This document shows positions 22,450-32,100 of a DNA stretch of 64,000 nt, one piece after another (within the stretch, counting starts at the first letter, position 1; the number at the start of each line of letters is the position of its first letter). The DNA is taken from NCBI RefSeq assembly GCF_000820125.1, contig NZ_CDBY01000054.1, positions 70,614 through 134,613 on the forward strand, given 5' to 3'. The position numbers and the translations under genes were made by a program. The notes beneath the pieces are model-generated. The model searched no databases, was not told the origin of the DNA, and was given only the letters and a program-made list of their open reading frames with translations. Source of the stretch: Aeromonas simiae. GTDB lineage: Bacteria > Pseudomonadota > Gammaproteobacteria > Enterobacterales > Aeromonadaceae.

Positions 22450-23304
22450 TTAGTCAACGAGATTGATATCGGCCACCTTGACCACATTGGCACTGACGAA
22501 AATATTCGCGATTTCCCCGTCGTGCTCAGCGATGGTGACGTTAATTTCACTCGGTCGACCCAGGAAGCGCCCCTGATGCAGGGTCAATTCATGGCTGTTG
22601 ATTAATCCATGTTTGAATAAATAGGCGGCCGCCGGGCCGGCGGCGCTGCCGGTGGCAATATCTTCAACGGCGCCCTGATTATCCCACGTTCTTCCTTCCC
22701 GATTATCCACGTCAAGCACATAAAGAAATTTGGCCCCCAGTGGCGCAATCAGCGGGGCTAAATCCTTCACCTTGAAGACGATATGTTCCAGTTGGGGTGA
22801 TGCCACCGGCAGGATGACATAAGGCAATCCGGTAGAGATGACCTCGGCGCCGATGTTCACCTCGCTCGGCGGCGTCAAATTGAGCGCGGCATACAGCGTT
22901 TTGGCTTCTTGCTCCGATAAGGTGCGGATGAACTCCGGTTTGCCTTGGCTCATGGTGGCCGTGAAGGTGTCTGCCGTTTTCAGGCTGGTGAGGGGAATTA
23001 CTTTGCTCTTGGTGTGTACGCGCCACTCATGGCGTGGGCCATTTCCATAGTGGTGATGCAAATGGTATGCAAGGCCGAGTAAAGGGTGGCCGGCAAAATC
23101 CAGCTCCTCTTCAATGGTGAAGATCCGGGCGTGGAATTCACCGCCCTTCACCTGAATAAAGATCGACTCGAATTGCCGCATTTCTTGTGTCCATGCGAGC
23201 ATATCGGCAGATGAGAGATGATCGACGTCAGAGAAAATAGTCAGGCCATTTCCATTGAGTTTTTTAGTTGAGAAAACATCGACAAGTTCACATTTCAACG
23301 TCAT
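22450..23304 (-). CDS. PhzF-family isomerase/epimerase-like protein
   Basis: A 284-residue protein of the PhzF (diaminopimelate-epimerase fold) family. Catalytic Glu46 lies in QFESIF. The motifs FAGHPLLGLAYHL, EDIATGSAAGPAAAYL and LHQGRFLGRPSEI are diagnostic. Family members catalyse isomerisations of small acids; the substrate here is unknown and no phenazine genes are nearby. Its codon use is less GC-rich than the neighbourhood, hinting at separate ancestry. It is transcribed alone, toward lpoB. Confidence 0.85.
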   Translation of the reverse strand: MTLKCELVDVFSTKKLNGNGLTIFSDVDHLSSADMLAWTQEMRQFESIFIQVKGGEFHARIFTIEEELDFAGHPLLGLAYHLHHHYGNGPRHEWRVHTKSKVIPLTSLKTADTFTATMSQGKPEFIRTLSEQEAKTLYAALNLTPPSEVNIGAEVISTGLPYVILPVASPQLEHIVFKVKDLAPLIAPLGAKFLYVLDVDNREGRTWDNQGAVEDIATGSAAGPAAAYLFKHGLINSHELTLHQGRFLGRPSEINVTIAEHDGEIANIFVSANVVKVADINLVD

Positions 23305-23732
23305 TTTCCTCGGTTGGCTCGATGCGCGAAGGTTTTTAAAACGGCTTCTTTTGTTGCGTGGGCCCGGTCACCTCTCCCTTGCAACCCTTGTCGACGATAA
23401 GGTGCGTGCTTCCGCTGTGTCAAAGCATAATTATTCATTTATTGCTTTCCCTCCATCGGGATGAAAGGGCATAAGCCGCAGGCGCTGGCTGATTATGCGG
23501 GCATGGCGCTCGCCATCAGAGCCGCGCCAAGGGGAGGGGCCTTTTAACCATGGGAGGGGATAGCTGAGCTGATACTCATTGTTTTTCAATTAGATAAGCC
23601 AGAGGTGGGTAGTGAGGGAGCCAGGTGCGAGTCTGCTCACAAAATCAGCATGATTCTTAATTCCTGTCGTGAAGTTAGTGGGGCAGGTGCCTATGCTCGG
23701 GGGGCCAAGAAAACAACGATAAGGAAAGTCCC
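23305..23732. other. Divergent intergenic region, PhzF gene / chitinase
   Basis: This region carries the regulatory DNA for the two divergent genes. No open frame with a ribosome-binding site stands out. Immediately before the chitinase, AAGGAAAG gives a good ribosome-binding site. I could not pick out a confident promoter or operator. Confidence 0.5.
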
Positions 23733-25181
23733 ATGTTTAAACCCACCCGCTGCGGCTGGTTGGTGGCCGCTGCCTGTGCGCTGCCCGTCCATGCCGCCAT
23801 GAATATCCAGCCTGACCCGCAAAACCCCGGCGGTTATGTCATACCGCAAGCCGATGTGCAGGCGGTGGAGCAGCAGAAGACGGCCAACCCCATGTACGGC
23901 ATCTGGGCCAAGGCCCTCGAGACCCGCGCCAACGCCGTGGTCGATGCCATTGAGCCGGGGCAGGCCTCCAACCCCGACAACGTGAAGCGGGCCGAGCGGG
24001 TGTTTCCGGCCTCGGAGTGGGAGTTCCTGACCCAGATGGCGGCGCCCGAGTACACCTATGTGCGCTTCCTGCGGGCGGTGGGCAAGTTCCCGGCCTTCTG
24101 CGGCGATTACAGCGACGGGCGCAACGCCGACGCCATCTGCAAGAAATCCATCGTCACCATGTTTGCCCACTTTGCTCAGGAGACCGGTGGCCACATTGCC
24201 AAGGAGAACGTCTCGGACAACCCGCTCGGGCTCGAGGAGTGGCAGCAGGCGCTGGTGCACGTGCGCGAGATGGGCTGGTCGGAAGGGCAGACCGGCTACA
24301 CCACTGGTTGCGGCCAGAATGACTGGCAAAACAAGAAGTGGCCGTGTGCCAGCGGCCAGGGCTACTTCGGGCGCGGTGCCAAGCAGCTCTCTTATCACTT
24401 CAACTACGGCGCCTTCTCCGAGGCCATGTACGGCGGCGATGCCAGCGTACTGCTCAACAACCCGGGGCTGGTAGCCGACTCCTGGCTCAACCTCGCCTCG
24501 GCCATCTGGTTCTTCCTCACCCCGCAGGCACCGAAACCCTCGATGCTGCACGTGGTCGATCGCACCTGGAAACCCTCCCAGCGCGAGCTGGATGCCGGCA
24601 TCGGCTACGGCTTTGGCACCACCATCAACATCATCAACGGCGGCATCGAGTGCGGCGCCCAGAACAAAGACAAAGGGCAGCCGGTTAACCGCATCCGCTA
24701 CTGGGAGGGGCTGGCCGCCCACTACGGCATTCCGCTGCTGGCCGACGAGAAGAACACCTGCTGGCAGCAGACCCCGTACGGCAGCCTGAATCTGAACGGT
24801 GCCAGCGACGTGCTCTACACCAACTGGGACGGCAACTGGAAGTACTACGCCGATCGTCCCGGTGGCTACTCGTTCGAGTGCGAGTTGGTGGGCTACCAGA
24901 CCGCCTACTCGGCGCTGGTGAAGGGCGACTATGAAAAATGCGTGACCAACTTCTACGGCTCCCACGCCGGCTGGCCCAAGGTGCGGCTGGTGGATAAGCT
25001 CGATCCGCCCACCACCGAGCCCAGCCAGCCGCCGGTCGGTGGCGTGCCGCTCTGGGAGGCGAGCAAGGTTTATGTGGGTGGGGACAAGGCCAGCTATCAG
25101 GGGGCCGTCTATCAGGCCAAGTGGTGGACCCAGGGGGATGAGCCCACCAAGGGAGGCCCTTGGGCGCTGGCGCCCCAGTGA
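23733..25181 (+). CDS. Secreted GH19 chitinase with C-terminal chitin-binding module
   Basis: A 482-residue secreted endochitinase. The signal peptide covers about residues 1-22 (ending PVHAA). The GH19 catalytic domain (about 85-420) shows catalytic Glu150 in AHFAQETGGH and the hallmark GQGYFGRGAKQLSYHFNY (209-226). After a Pro/Thr linker (DPPTTEPSQPP), a type 3 chitin-binding module (CBM5/12, about 436-482) carries the aromatic WWTQGDEP segment. It is monocistronic, with a terminator at 25194-25214. It would degrade chitin outside the cell. Confidence 0.93.
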   Translation: MFKPTRCGWLVAAACALPVHAAMNIQPDPQNPGGYVIPQADVQAVEQQKTANPMYGIWAKALETRANAVVDAIEPGQASNPDNVKRAERVFPASEWEFLTQMAAPEYTYVRFLRAVGKFPAFCGDYSDGRNADAICKKSIVTMFAHFAQETGGHIAKENVSDNPLGLEEWQQALVHVREMGWSEGQTGYTTGCGQNDWQNKKWPCASGQGYFGRGAKQLSYHFNYGAFSEAMYGGDASVLLNNPGLVADSWLNLASAIWFFLTPQAPKPSMLHVVDRTWKPSQRELDAGIGYGFGTTINIINGGIECGAQNKDKGQPVNRIRYWEGLAAHYGIPLLADEKNTCWQQTPYGSLNLNGASDVLYTNWDGNWKYYADRPGGYSFECELVGYQTAYSALVKGDYEKCVTNFYGSHAGWPKVRLVDKLDPPTTEPSQPPVGGVPLWEASKVYVGGDKASYQGAVYQAKWWTQGDEPTKGGPWALAPQ

Positions 25182-25193
25182 TCCGCGAGTGTT

Positions 25194-25219
25194 AAGGCGC
25201 CCATTGGGCGCCTTGTTGT
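25194..25219. terminator. Terminator after the chitinase gene
   Basis: A nine-base-pair stem (AAGGCGCCC at 25194-25202 with GGGCGCCTT at 25206-25214) has a three-base loop and a T-rich tail. It lies between convergent genes and may act in both directions. Confidence 0.75.
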
Positions 25220-25252
25220 TGGGTGCTCGGAGCCCCTGCTGCGGCTTGGTTT

Positions 25253-26017
25253 TCAGCTGTCGATGTTGGGGATCAGATCGTCAAAGCTCTGGTAGCCGCA
25301 GTCGGCCAGTTGCAGCGACATGGTGTAGGTCTTGCTCCCCTCGCGTTGGCCGACCGCCGGGCGGTTGAGCTTGAGTTCGCTGTGCCAGTACTCCTTCATC
25401 CGCTCGATCAGCGCCATCGCTTCATGTTCTTCCAGGTGCAGCTGGCACAGCGCCATGTAGTTGTTGGTCTTGTGCATGTTGTCGACCAGGTAGTCACCCA
25501 GCATGGTCATGGCCTGGCGCGCCTGCTGGCGGGCGAAGCGGCTGTGTTGCTCGAAGGTGATCCGCTCGCTGATGAGGAAGTGGTAGCTGTTGTCGATACC
25601 CAGTTGCAGTATGCCGAGCTTTTCCAACTTGCGCAGGTAGAGGTAGCAGGAGGCGTCGGTGAGGCCGTACTCACGCCGCAGGTCGACCAGACTTTTCTCG
25701 CGCCAGAAGATGTTGGCGAGAAAGGCGTAGAGACCGGGCTCGTTGTGGAAGGCGTCATCCTGCTCCTTGGTGAAGACGGCGCGCCGGCTCTGGGCATCCT
25801 GGGTGCGTTCCAGCAGCTCCTCGAAGGAGAGTCCCACCAGATGGCAGATCTCCAGCAGGGAATCGAACGGCAGCGAGGGCTTGTTCATCATCCGCTTGAC
25901 GGTGGCGATGGAGACGCCAAGGGCATCGGCCAAGCTTTGATAGCGGATCCCCTTGTCGTTCAGGATCTTCTTCAGGGTCTCCAGTATGTTGTTGGCCAAT
26001 ACCTGGCTATAAGGCAT
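25253..26017 (-). CDS. XRE-like HTH transcriptional regulator
   Basis: A 254-residue protein with an N-terminal helix-turn-helix (about residues 18-60: IRYQSLADALGVSIATVKRMMNKPSLPFDSLLEICHLVG) and a second winged-helix-like segment (SLVDLRREYGLTDASCYLYLRKLEKLGIL). The remainder is a helical domain of unknown ligand. The start at 26017 has AGGGA eight bases upstream; the codon at 26038 does not. It ends toward the chitinase gene. Its targets are unknown, although control of the neighbouring chitinase is an obvious possibility. Confidence 0.8.
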   Translation of the reverse strand: MPYSQVLANNILETLKKILNDKGIRYQSLADALGVSIATVKRMMNKPSLPFDSLLEICHLVGLSFEELLERTQDAQSRRAVFTKEQDDAFHNEPGLYAFLANIFWREKSLVDLRREYGLTDASCYLYLRKLEKLGILQLGIDNSYHFLISERITFEQHSRFARQQARQAMTMLGDYLVDNMHKTNNYMALCQLHLEEHEAMALIERMKEYWHSELKLNRPAVGQREGSKTYTMSLQLADCGYQSFDDLIPNIDS

Positions 26018-26167
26018 GCTTTCGTTCCCTTTATGCATATTTATTGAATTATTCCGCTAAAACATGAGGGGCGAGATAGACAGATTCTGATACCAGTATG
26101 TGGATACCTCAGCGCCTGCTTTCGTCTCTTTACCCAATATCAACGGATTGGCCAGACCAGTGTGATC

Positions 26168-26317
26168 ATGAAGGAGCAGTTAGTGATACCGGGTGGTGCA
26201 CTTTCCTCTACTTCAAAACAAAGTGCTGGTTATGAATATTACATCGTTCATACTTTGTCACGTGGTCGATTTCAACGCCTTCCTGGTTGTGTCATCGGCC
26301 GTTTGCTTCCAATTTAA
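26168..26317 (+). CDS. Possible small ORF (49 aa) in the intergenic region
   Basis: An ATG frame of 49 codons (begins MKEQLVIPGGAL, ends GRLLPI) lies in an otherwise empty 377-bp gap on the plus strand. It is followed 43 bases later by a rho-independent terminator in the same direction, suggesting that this strand is transcribed. The ribosome-binding site is weak. A non-coding small RNA is an equally good reading. Confidence 0.3.
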   Translation: MKEQLVIPGGALSSTSKQSAGYEYYIVHTLSRGRFQRLPGCVIGRLLPI

Positions 26318-26359
26318 GGGTTTTAAACCGCAAGGTTTTTATTCTTTCCTGGCAAATTG

Positions 26360-26390
26360 AGCGGATCCCGACGGGGCTCCGCTTTTTCTT
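26360..26390 (+). terminator. Plus-strand rho-independent terminator with no annotated gene upstream
   Basis: AGCGGA (26360-26365) pairs with TCCGCT (26378-26383) and the stem is extended inside by CCC/GGG. A T run follows (26383-26387). The polarity matches a plus-strand transcript, yet both flanking genes are on the minus strand. Confidence 0.6.
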
Positions 26391-26394
26391 TTGT

Positions 26395-27291
26395 TCATTT
26401 TGCGGCCCACAGCCTCGGGATCTCCCGCACCAGCCAACTCTTGGCCTTGCCCATGACGTCGCGGCGCCATGCCAGCACCACCTGAAGCTGGTGGCGGTAC
26501 TCCGGGCTGATCACCCGCAATCGCCCGACATCGATATCCTCTTTTACCCAGCGCAGCGGCATGGTGCCTACCCCGATCCCGGCCAGCAATGCGGCCCTCT
26601 TTTCCTCCATGGTGCTCACCGTCAGGCGCGGCTGTTTGTCGAGCAGGCGATAGGTGAGTGCCGGTTTGCGCAGGGCGGTGTCGGCCACGGCAATGGCGCG
26701 GTAGCGGCGCAGCGTCTCATCAGAGAGTGGCTCCGCTTCCTTGTGCAGCGGGTGATCCGGGTGGGCGACATAGAGCATCACATCTTCAAACAGCAGCTGG
26801 TGCTTGATGCCGGACATCATGCTGTCCGAGTTGAGGCTGGCGATCAGCAGATCGGCGCGGCCATCTTCCAGGCACTCCCAACTGCCGGCCAGCACCTCGG
26901 CGCGAAAGCGCAGTCGGGTGTCGGTCTGCTCGGCCAGTTTCTCGACCAGCGGATAGAGGTCGGGAATGGCGACCAGGGCATCGACCGCGACCGTGATGTC
27001 GGTCTCCCAGCCGCGTGCCAGCGCCCTGGTCTCACCGACCAGCTGTTCGGCGGCCTCGAGCAGTACCCGGCCGCGCTCGAGCAGCATGCGTCCGGCCGGG
27101 GTGAACTTGGTGCGGTGGCCGCTGCGGTCAAACAGCACGGCATCGAGCTCATCTTCAAGTTTTTGCACCGTATAGCTCAATGCAGAGGGAACCTTGCCCA
27201 GCTCCTCGGCGGCGGCGGCGAAGCTACCGCGTCGCTCAATGGCGTCCAGCACCCGGATGGCCTCCAGTGTTAATGCCCTTTCCTTACCCAT
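26395..27291 (-). CDS. LysR-family transcriptional regulator, YhaJ-like
   Basis: A 298-residue LysR regulator: N-terminal winged helix (RALTLEAIRVLDAIERRGSFAAAAEELGKVPSALSYTVQKLE) and a periplasmic-binding-like effector domain. It resembles YhaJ-type regulators, which lie near pirin (YhaK-like) genes in enterobacteria. Here a pirin and a DoxX gene lie on the other side of the divergent gap. AAGGTG precedes the ATG. A perfect 15-bp palindrome (27301-27315) lies directly upstream and may be its own operator. Confidence 0.88.
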   Translation of the reverse strand: MGKERALTLEAIRVLDAIERRGSFAAAAEELGKVPSALSYTVQKLEDELDAVLFDRSGHRTKFTPAGRMLLERGRVLLEAAEQLVGETRALARGWETDITVAVDALVAIPDLYPLVEKLAEQTDTRLRFRAEVLAGSWECLEDGRADLLIASLNSDSMMSGIKHQLLFEDVMLYVAHPDHPLHKEAEPLSDETLRRYRAIAVADTALRKPALTYRLLDKQPRLTVSTMEEKRAALLAGIGVGTMPLRWVKEDIDVGRLRVISPEYRHQLQVVLAWRRDVMGKAKSWLVREIPRLWAAK

Positions 27292-27300
27292 CTAAACACC

Positions 27301-27315
27301 TTCAAATAATTTGAA
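27301..27315. promoter_or_regulatory. Perfect palindrome TTCAAATAATTTGAA upstream of the lysR gene
   Basis: Arms TTCAAAT and ATTTGAA surround a single A, ten bases from the regulator's start codon and partly over its ribosome-binding region. This suits an autoregulatory operator. Functional role inferred. Confidence 0.4.
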
Positions 27316-27557
27316 TCTCTATGCCAGATTATCTTGCTAACAACATTCGTCAAGACTCCCTATCATGCCCTCATCGCTTAGGACGAACCGACAAGTGACC
27401 TGAATAGCGCTGTTGAAGGGGAGGTTAAGGCTCATACATGAACCGAGACCAACCAGATTGTAGCAACAACATTTTTGAATGGTCTCTTGGCAAGGATGCA
27501 TTGGACAGCTCGCCAATGCGACGCTGGCAATGACATGTAACGTGAGAGATTAAAGAG

Positions 27558-27881
27558 ATGAAAAAGCAAATCGCAATCGCCCTGCTGGGCATGATGGGTT
27601 CTGTTGCCGCACAAGCTGCTATTCCGGCTGAGGTTCGCGCCGCACCAGGCATGTTGTTTGTCGACTGGCAAGCCACCGCCGCCCTCGAGGGGAAAGCTAA
27701 TCCGCTGCTTGAGGTGCGCAATGAGTTTGGTGATGTGATCGCCAGCACCCATGCCAGTCTGACCGGTCGCCAGGTGGTGCGTCTGCCCGCCAAGACCCAG
27801 GGCACTTTGACCCTGAATGTAGCGGGTCAGCGCGACACACTGCGCATGCCGTTTGGCTTCGGTAGTGGCAACCAGGGTTAA
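27558..27881 (+). CDS. Small periplasmic protein of unknown function
   Basis: A 107-residue protein with a clean signal peptide (about residues 1-21, MKKQIAIALLGMMGSVAAQA). The mature part is predicted to be mostly beta-strand (TAALEGKANPLLEVRNEFGDVIASTHASL) with a Gly-rich end. No family is recognised. It is divergent from the LysR gene and is followed 46 bases later by the pirin gene, so it may be the first gene of a LysR-controlled unit with pirin and DoxX. Confidence 0.7.
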   Translation: MKKQIAIALLGMMGSVAAQAAIPAEVRAAPGMLFVDWQATAALEGKANPLLEVRNEFGDVIASTHASLTGRQVVRLPAKTQGTLTLNVAGQRDTLRMPFGFGSGNQG

Positions 27882-27927
27882 GACCCCCCGCGAGAAGATA
27901 AATTAACGAATTTAAGGAGGCGTTCAC

Positions 27928-28614
27928 ATGATCGCAATGAGACCGGCACAAGAACGTGGGCATGCTAACTTCGGCTGGCTGGATACCCACCACACCTTCT
28001 CTTTTGGGCACTACTATGACCCGAAGTGGATGGGTCACTCCGCGCTGCGCGTCATCAACGAGGATCACGTGACGCCGGGTAGTGGTTTCGGTACCCATCC
28101 CCATGCCAACATGGAGATCCTGACCTGCGTACTCGAGGGTGCCATTGAACACAAGGACAGCCTGGGTAATGTAGAGCGGATCCCGGCCGGGGAGTTCCAG
28201 CTGATGAGCGCGGGTTCCGGTATTCGCCACAGCGAGTATAATCCGTCTCCAACTGAACCTCTTTCGTTCCTGCAAATCTGGATCGAGCCGAATGAACATG
28301 GCACGACCCCCGGTTATCAGCAGAAGCGGATTGAGGCTCAGCCCGGCATGACGCTGGTGGCCTCCCCCACGGGTGAGCAAGGATCGTTTACGATTCGCCA
28401 ACAAGCCAGAGTCTGGCGGTTACAATTGGCTGCAGGTGAGAGTCTCACCTGGGCTCTGCAGGGACGTAACGGTTACCTGCATATGATATCCGGGGAGCTG
28501 ACCACTGGTGGTCTCACTGCCCAAGCCGGCGACGGGTTGTTCAGTCGCGATGAACCCAACTGGGAGCTCATGGCCGAGTCCGCCACTGAAGCCCTTTTGT
28601 TTGACCTGCCATGA
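27928..28614 (+). CDS. Pirin family protein, YhaK/YhhW-like
   Basis: This 228-residue bicupin begins, after a short N-terminus, with the pirin signature (HHTFSFGHYYDP). The metal-binding segment is GFGTHPHANMEILTCVLEGAIEH, and RIPAGEFQLMSAGSGIRHSEYN is the conserved second part. Bacterial relatives include quercetin dioxygenases and redox-linked proteins; the activity here is not known. AAGGAGG lies upstream. It overlaps or abuts the DoxX gene, with which it is probably co-transcribed. Confidence 0.9.
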   Translation: MIAMRPAQERGHANFGWLDTHHTFSFGHYYDPKWMGHSALRVINEDHVTPGSGFGTHPHANMEILTCVLEGAIEHKDSLGNVERIPAGEFQLMSAGSGIRHSEYNPSPTEPLSFLQIWIEPNEHGTTPGYQQKRIEAQPGMTLVASPTGEQGSFTIRQQARVWRLQLAAGESLTWALQGRNGYLHMISGELTTGGLTAQAGDGLFSRDEPNWELMAESATEALLFDLP

Positions 28615-28631
28615 GAGATGAGGAATTGAAA

Positions 28632-29024
28632 ATGGAAAAGATGAAAGATATCGCCCTGCTGCTGAGTCGTTTTCTGCTGGCCCTGATGTTTGTGGTCGCA
28701 GGTTGGGGCAAGATCAGCGGTTACGCCGGTACTCAGGGTTACATGGAAGCGATGGGCGTGCCCGGTTTCCTGCTCCCCCTGGTGATCCTGCTCGAGCTGG
28801 GCGGTGGCCTGGCCATCATGGCCGGTTTCTTCACCCGTACTCTGTCGGTCTTCCTGGCTGGCTTCACCCTAGTAGCGGCGTTCATCTTCCACTATCAGCC
28901 GGCTGACCAGATGCAGATGTTGATGTTCATGAAGAACATCTCCATCGTCGGTGGCTTCCTGGCCCTGGCTGCCGCCGGTGCCGGTGCCTTCAGCCTCGAC
29001 AACAAGCTGGGCAAGAACTGGTAA
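28632..29024 (+). CDS. DoxX family inner-membrane protein
   Basis: A 130-residue protein with four hydrophobic helices, matching the DoxX family (LLSRFLLALMFVVAGWGKISGYAGT, VILLELGGGLAIMAGFFTR, FIFHYQ). The start at 28632 is preferred because GAGGA lies seven bases upstream; an ATG at 28611 overlaps the pirin stop but lacks a good site. DoxX proteins are often linked with oxidative or thiol stress; the exact role is unknown. It is the last gene before a strong terminator. Confidence 0.88.
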   Translation: MEKMKDIALLLSRFLLALMFVVAGWGKISGYAGTQGYMEAMGVPGFLLPLVILLELGGGLAIMAGFFTRTLSVFLAGFTLVAAFIFHYQPADQMQMLMFMKNISIVGGFLALAAAGAGAFSLDNKLGKNW

Positions 29025-29056
29025 GCGACTGTTTACGAGGATTTTCCAAGGCCTTT

Positions 29057-29083
29057 AGCCGGAGCGAAAGCTCCGGCTTTTTT
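29057..29083 (+). terminator. Rho-independent terminator after doxX
   Basis: AGCCGGAGC pairs with GCTCCGGCT around a GAAA tetraloop and is followed by six T residues. Confidence 0.92.
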
Positions 29084-29139
29084 GCATCTGGCGCGCCAAT
29101 CCATGACAATCCGGCCATTGCCTTCGATGGGGATTGTCC

Positions 29140-32100
29140 ATGTTCACCCTCTATCACTCCAACCAGCTCGACGTGCTCAAGGCCCTACTGGTCGAGCTGG
29201 TGCGCCGCGACCCGCTGACCGATCCGTTCGAGCGCGAGCAGATCCTGGTTCAGAGCCCCGGCATGGCCCAGTGGCTCAAGCTGGAGCTGGCGAGCGCCTT
29301 CGGCATCGCCGCCAACATCGACTTTCCCCTGCCGGCCAGCTTCATCTGGCAGATGTTCATCGAAGTGCTGGGCGACGTCCCGGCCCGCAGCCCCTACAAC
29401 AAGCAGAGCATGAGCTGGCAGTTGATGATGACGCTGCCGACCCTGCTCGAGCGACCCGATTTCGCCCCCTTGCGCAGTTACCTCTCCCCGCAGGAAGAGT
29501 CCCCCGAGCAGGTACGCCTGTGGCAGCTGTGCCAGAAGGTCGCGGATCTGTTCGACCAGTATCTGGTCTACCGCCCCGACTGGATCGAGCGCTGGGAGCG
29601 CGGTGAGGGGCTGCCTGCCGAGCTTGGCGAGGTGGCCGGCCAGGATTGGCAACCCGTGCTGTGGCGCGAGCTGGTGGCCCGTACCCTGCAACTGGCCGAC
29701 AGCGGCTATCACAGGGCGAACCTGTTCGAATCCTTCATTCAGGCGCTGCAAAGCGGCGCCCCTCTGCCGGGACGGCTGCCCAAGCGGGTCTTCGTCTTCG
29801 GCATCTCGGCCCTGCCGCCCGGCTATGTGGAGGCGCTGCGGGTGCTCGGCGAGCGCATCGAGGTGCACCTGTTTGTCACCAACCCGTGCCGCTACTACTG
29901 GGGCGATCTGCTCGATCGCAAGACCATGGCCCGCCTCGAGCGGCGGCTGCGCCCCGGCACCGACCTTGAGACCCTGCAAGGGGAGAGCAACCCACTGCTC
30001 GCCTCCATGGGCAAGCTCGGGCGCGACTACCTGCACCACCTGATGGGGCTGGAGCCGCCGGAGGTGGAGGCCTTCGTCGACATGACCGACGACACCCTGC
30101 TGCACCGCCTGCAAGGGGATGTGCTGGAGCAACGCGATCGCGGCGCCGTGTGCGACGACCCCGACTCGAGCCGCCACAAGACGGTGCTCACGGCGGGCGA
30201 TCACAGCTTGCAGATCCACGCCTGCCACAGCCCGGTGCGCGAATTGGAGGTGCTGCACGATCGCCTGCTCGATCTGTTCGAGCGTGACCCGACCCTGACC
30301 CCGAAAGAGGTGGTGGTGATGATGCCGGACGTGGCCGGCTACGCCCCCTTCATCCAGGCGGTATTCGGGGCGCGCGGCCAGATCCCCTTCTCCATCTCGG
30401 ATCGGGCGGCGAGCCAGGAGAGCCCGCTGCTGCAAAGTTTTTTGGCGCTGCTGCGCCTGCCACGCCAACGCTTCGGGGCGGGCGAGCTGCTCGCCCTGCT
30501 CGAGGTGCCGGCGGTGCTGCGCCGTTTTGCCCTGACGGTGGAGGAGTTCGACACCCTGCGCCGCTGGGTGCAGGAGAGCGGCATCCGCTGGGGGCTCGAC
30601 GATGCCTACCCGGAGCGCTTCGACCTGCCGGCCCTGTCGGGCAACTCCTGGCTGTTCGGCCTGCGCCGCATGCTGCTTGGCTACGCCATGGGGGAGGGGG
30701 AGCCGGTGGCCGGCATCCTGCCCTATGCCGAGATCGAGGGGCAGCAAGGGGTGACGCTCGGCAAGCTCGCCGCCTTCGTCGACACCCTGGCCCACTTCCT
30801 GCCGCTGCTGGAGCAAGCCCGCTCCCTGCCCGAGTGGCACCGGCTGCTGCACGCCCTGCTCGCGGCCTGCTATGACCCGGATGAAGACGAGGAGCGCCAC
30901 ATCCAGCTGGTGCGCGATGCCATGGCCAGCTGGCAGGAGACCCTCGGCGAGGTGCGCTTCGACGAGCCGATTACCCCAGCGCTGCTGCAAGATGTGCTCG
31001 GCCAGGCGCTGGCGGCCCAACGCTCGAGCCAGCGCTTTCTCGCCGGCCAGGTCAACTTCTGCACCCTGATGCCGATGCGATCCATCCCGTTTCGCCAAGT
31101 CTGCCTGCTCGGCATGAACGACGGCGTCTACCCGCGCACCTTGCCGCCCATGGGGTTCGACCTGATGGCGCTCGCCAGCCGGCGCGGGGACCGATCGCGC
31201 CGTGACGACGACCGCTACCTCTTCCTCGAGGCGCTGCTGAGCGCCCAGGACGGCCTCTACATCAGCTATCAGGGCTTCAGCGTGCAGGACAACAGCGAGC
31301 GTGAACCCTCGGTGCTGCTGGCCGAGCTGCTCGACTACCTGCGCCAGGGCTTCGTGTTGGCCGGTGATGAAGCGCTGCCTGACGACGAATCGGGCCGGCG
31401 CCTGTTGCAGGCGCTGGTGACGGCGCACCCGCTCACCCCCTACAGCCGCGACTACTTCTTTCCCAAAGATGAGCGCCTCTTCACCTATGCGGCCGACTGG
31501 CTGCCGGCGCTCACCCCCAAGGCGGGGGCGGGCAACTTCCAGAGCGGCGATCTGCCCCTGCCCCCCGAGATGGAAGGGGGCGAGTTGGAGCTGGCCGAGT
31601 TGCTGCGCTTTTACCGCAATCCGGCGCGCTACTTTCTCAACCGCCGCCTCAAGGTGTGGTTTGAGCTAGATGACACCCGCCTCGAGGAGAACGAGCCCTT
31701 CGCCCTCGACGGGCTGGAGAACTATCAGCTCAAAGATCAATTGCTGACCGCCCACCTGAATGAAGGGGGCACAGAGCGGCTGCGCGAGCGGCTGCGGCTG
31801 GCCGGTCAGCTGCCCCAGAGCTGGTTCGGCCCCCTGCTGCTCGATGAGCTGGACGATAAGATGGCCGGGCTGGCCGAGCGGGTACGCCCGCTGCGATCGG
31901 AAAAAACGCCGGTGGAGATCGACATCCCCCTGCCTCAAGGGCGGCTGCTCGGCTGGCTCGACAGCGAGCAGGGCAAGCAGCTCATCGTCAAACCCGGCAG
32001 CTTCCACGGCCGCGACTGGCTGCAAGGCTGGCTCAGGCACTTGTGCCTGTGCCTGTCGCGCTCCCCCGGCGAGACCCTGCTGCTCGACGGGCTCAAGAGC

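Noticed and set aside
22450..23304. Phenazine biosynthesis cluster
   Set aside because: Only a PhzF-family gene is present; this family is broad and no other phz gene is nearby.
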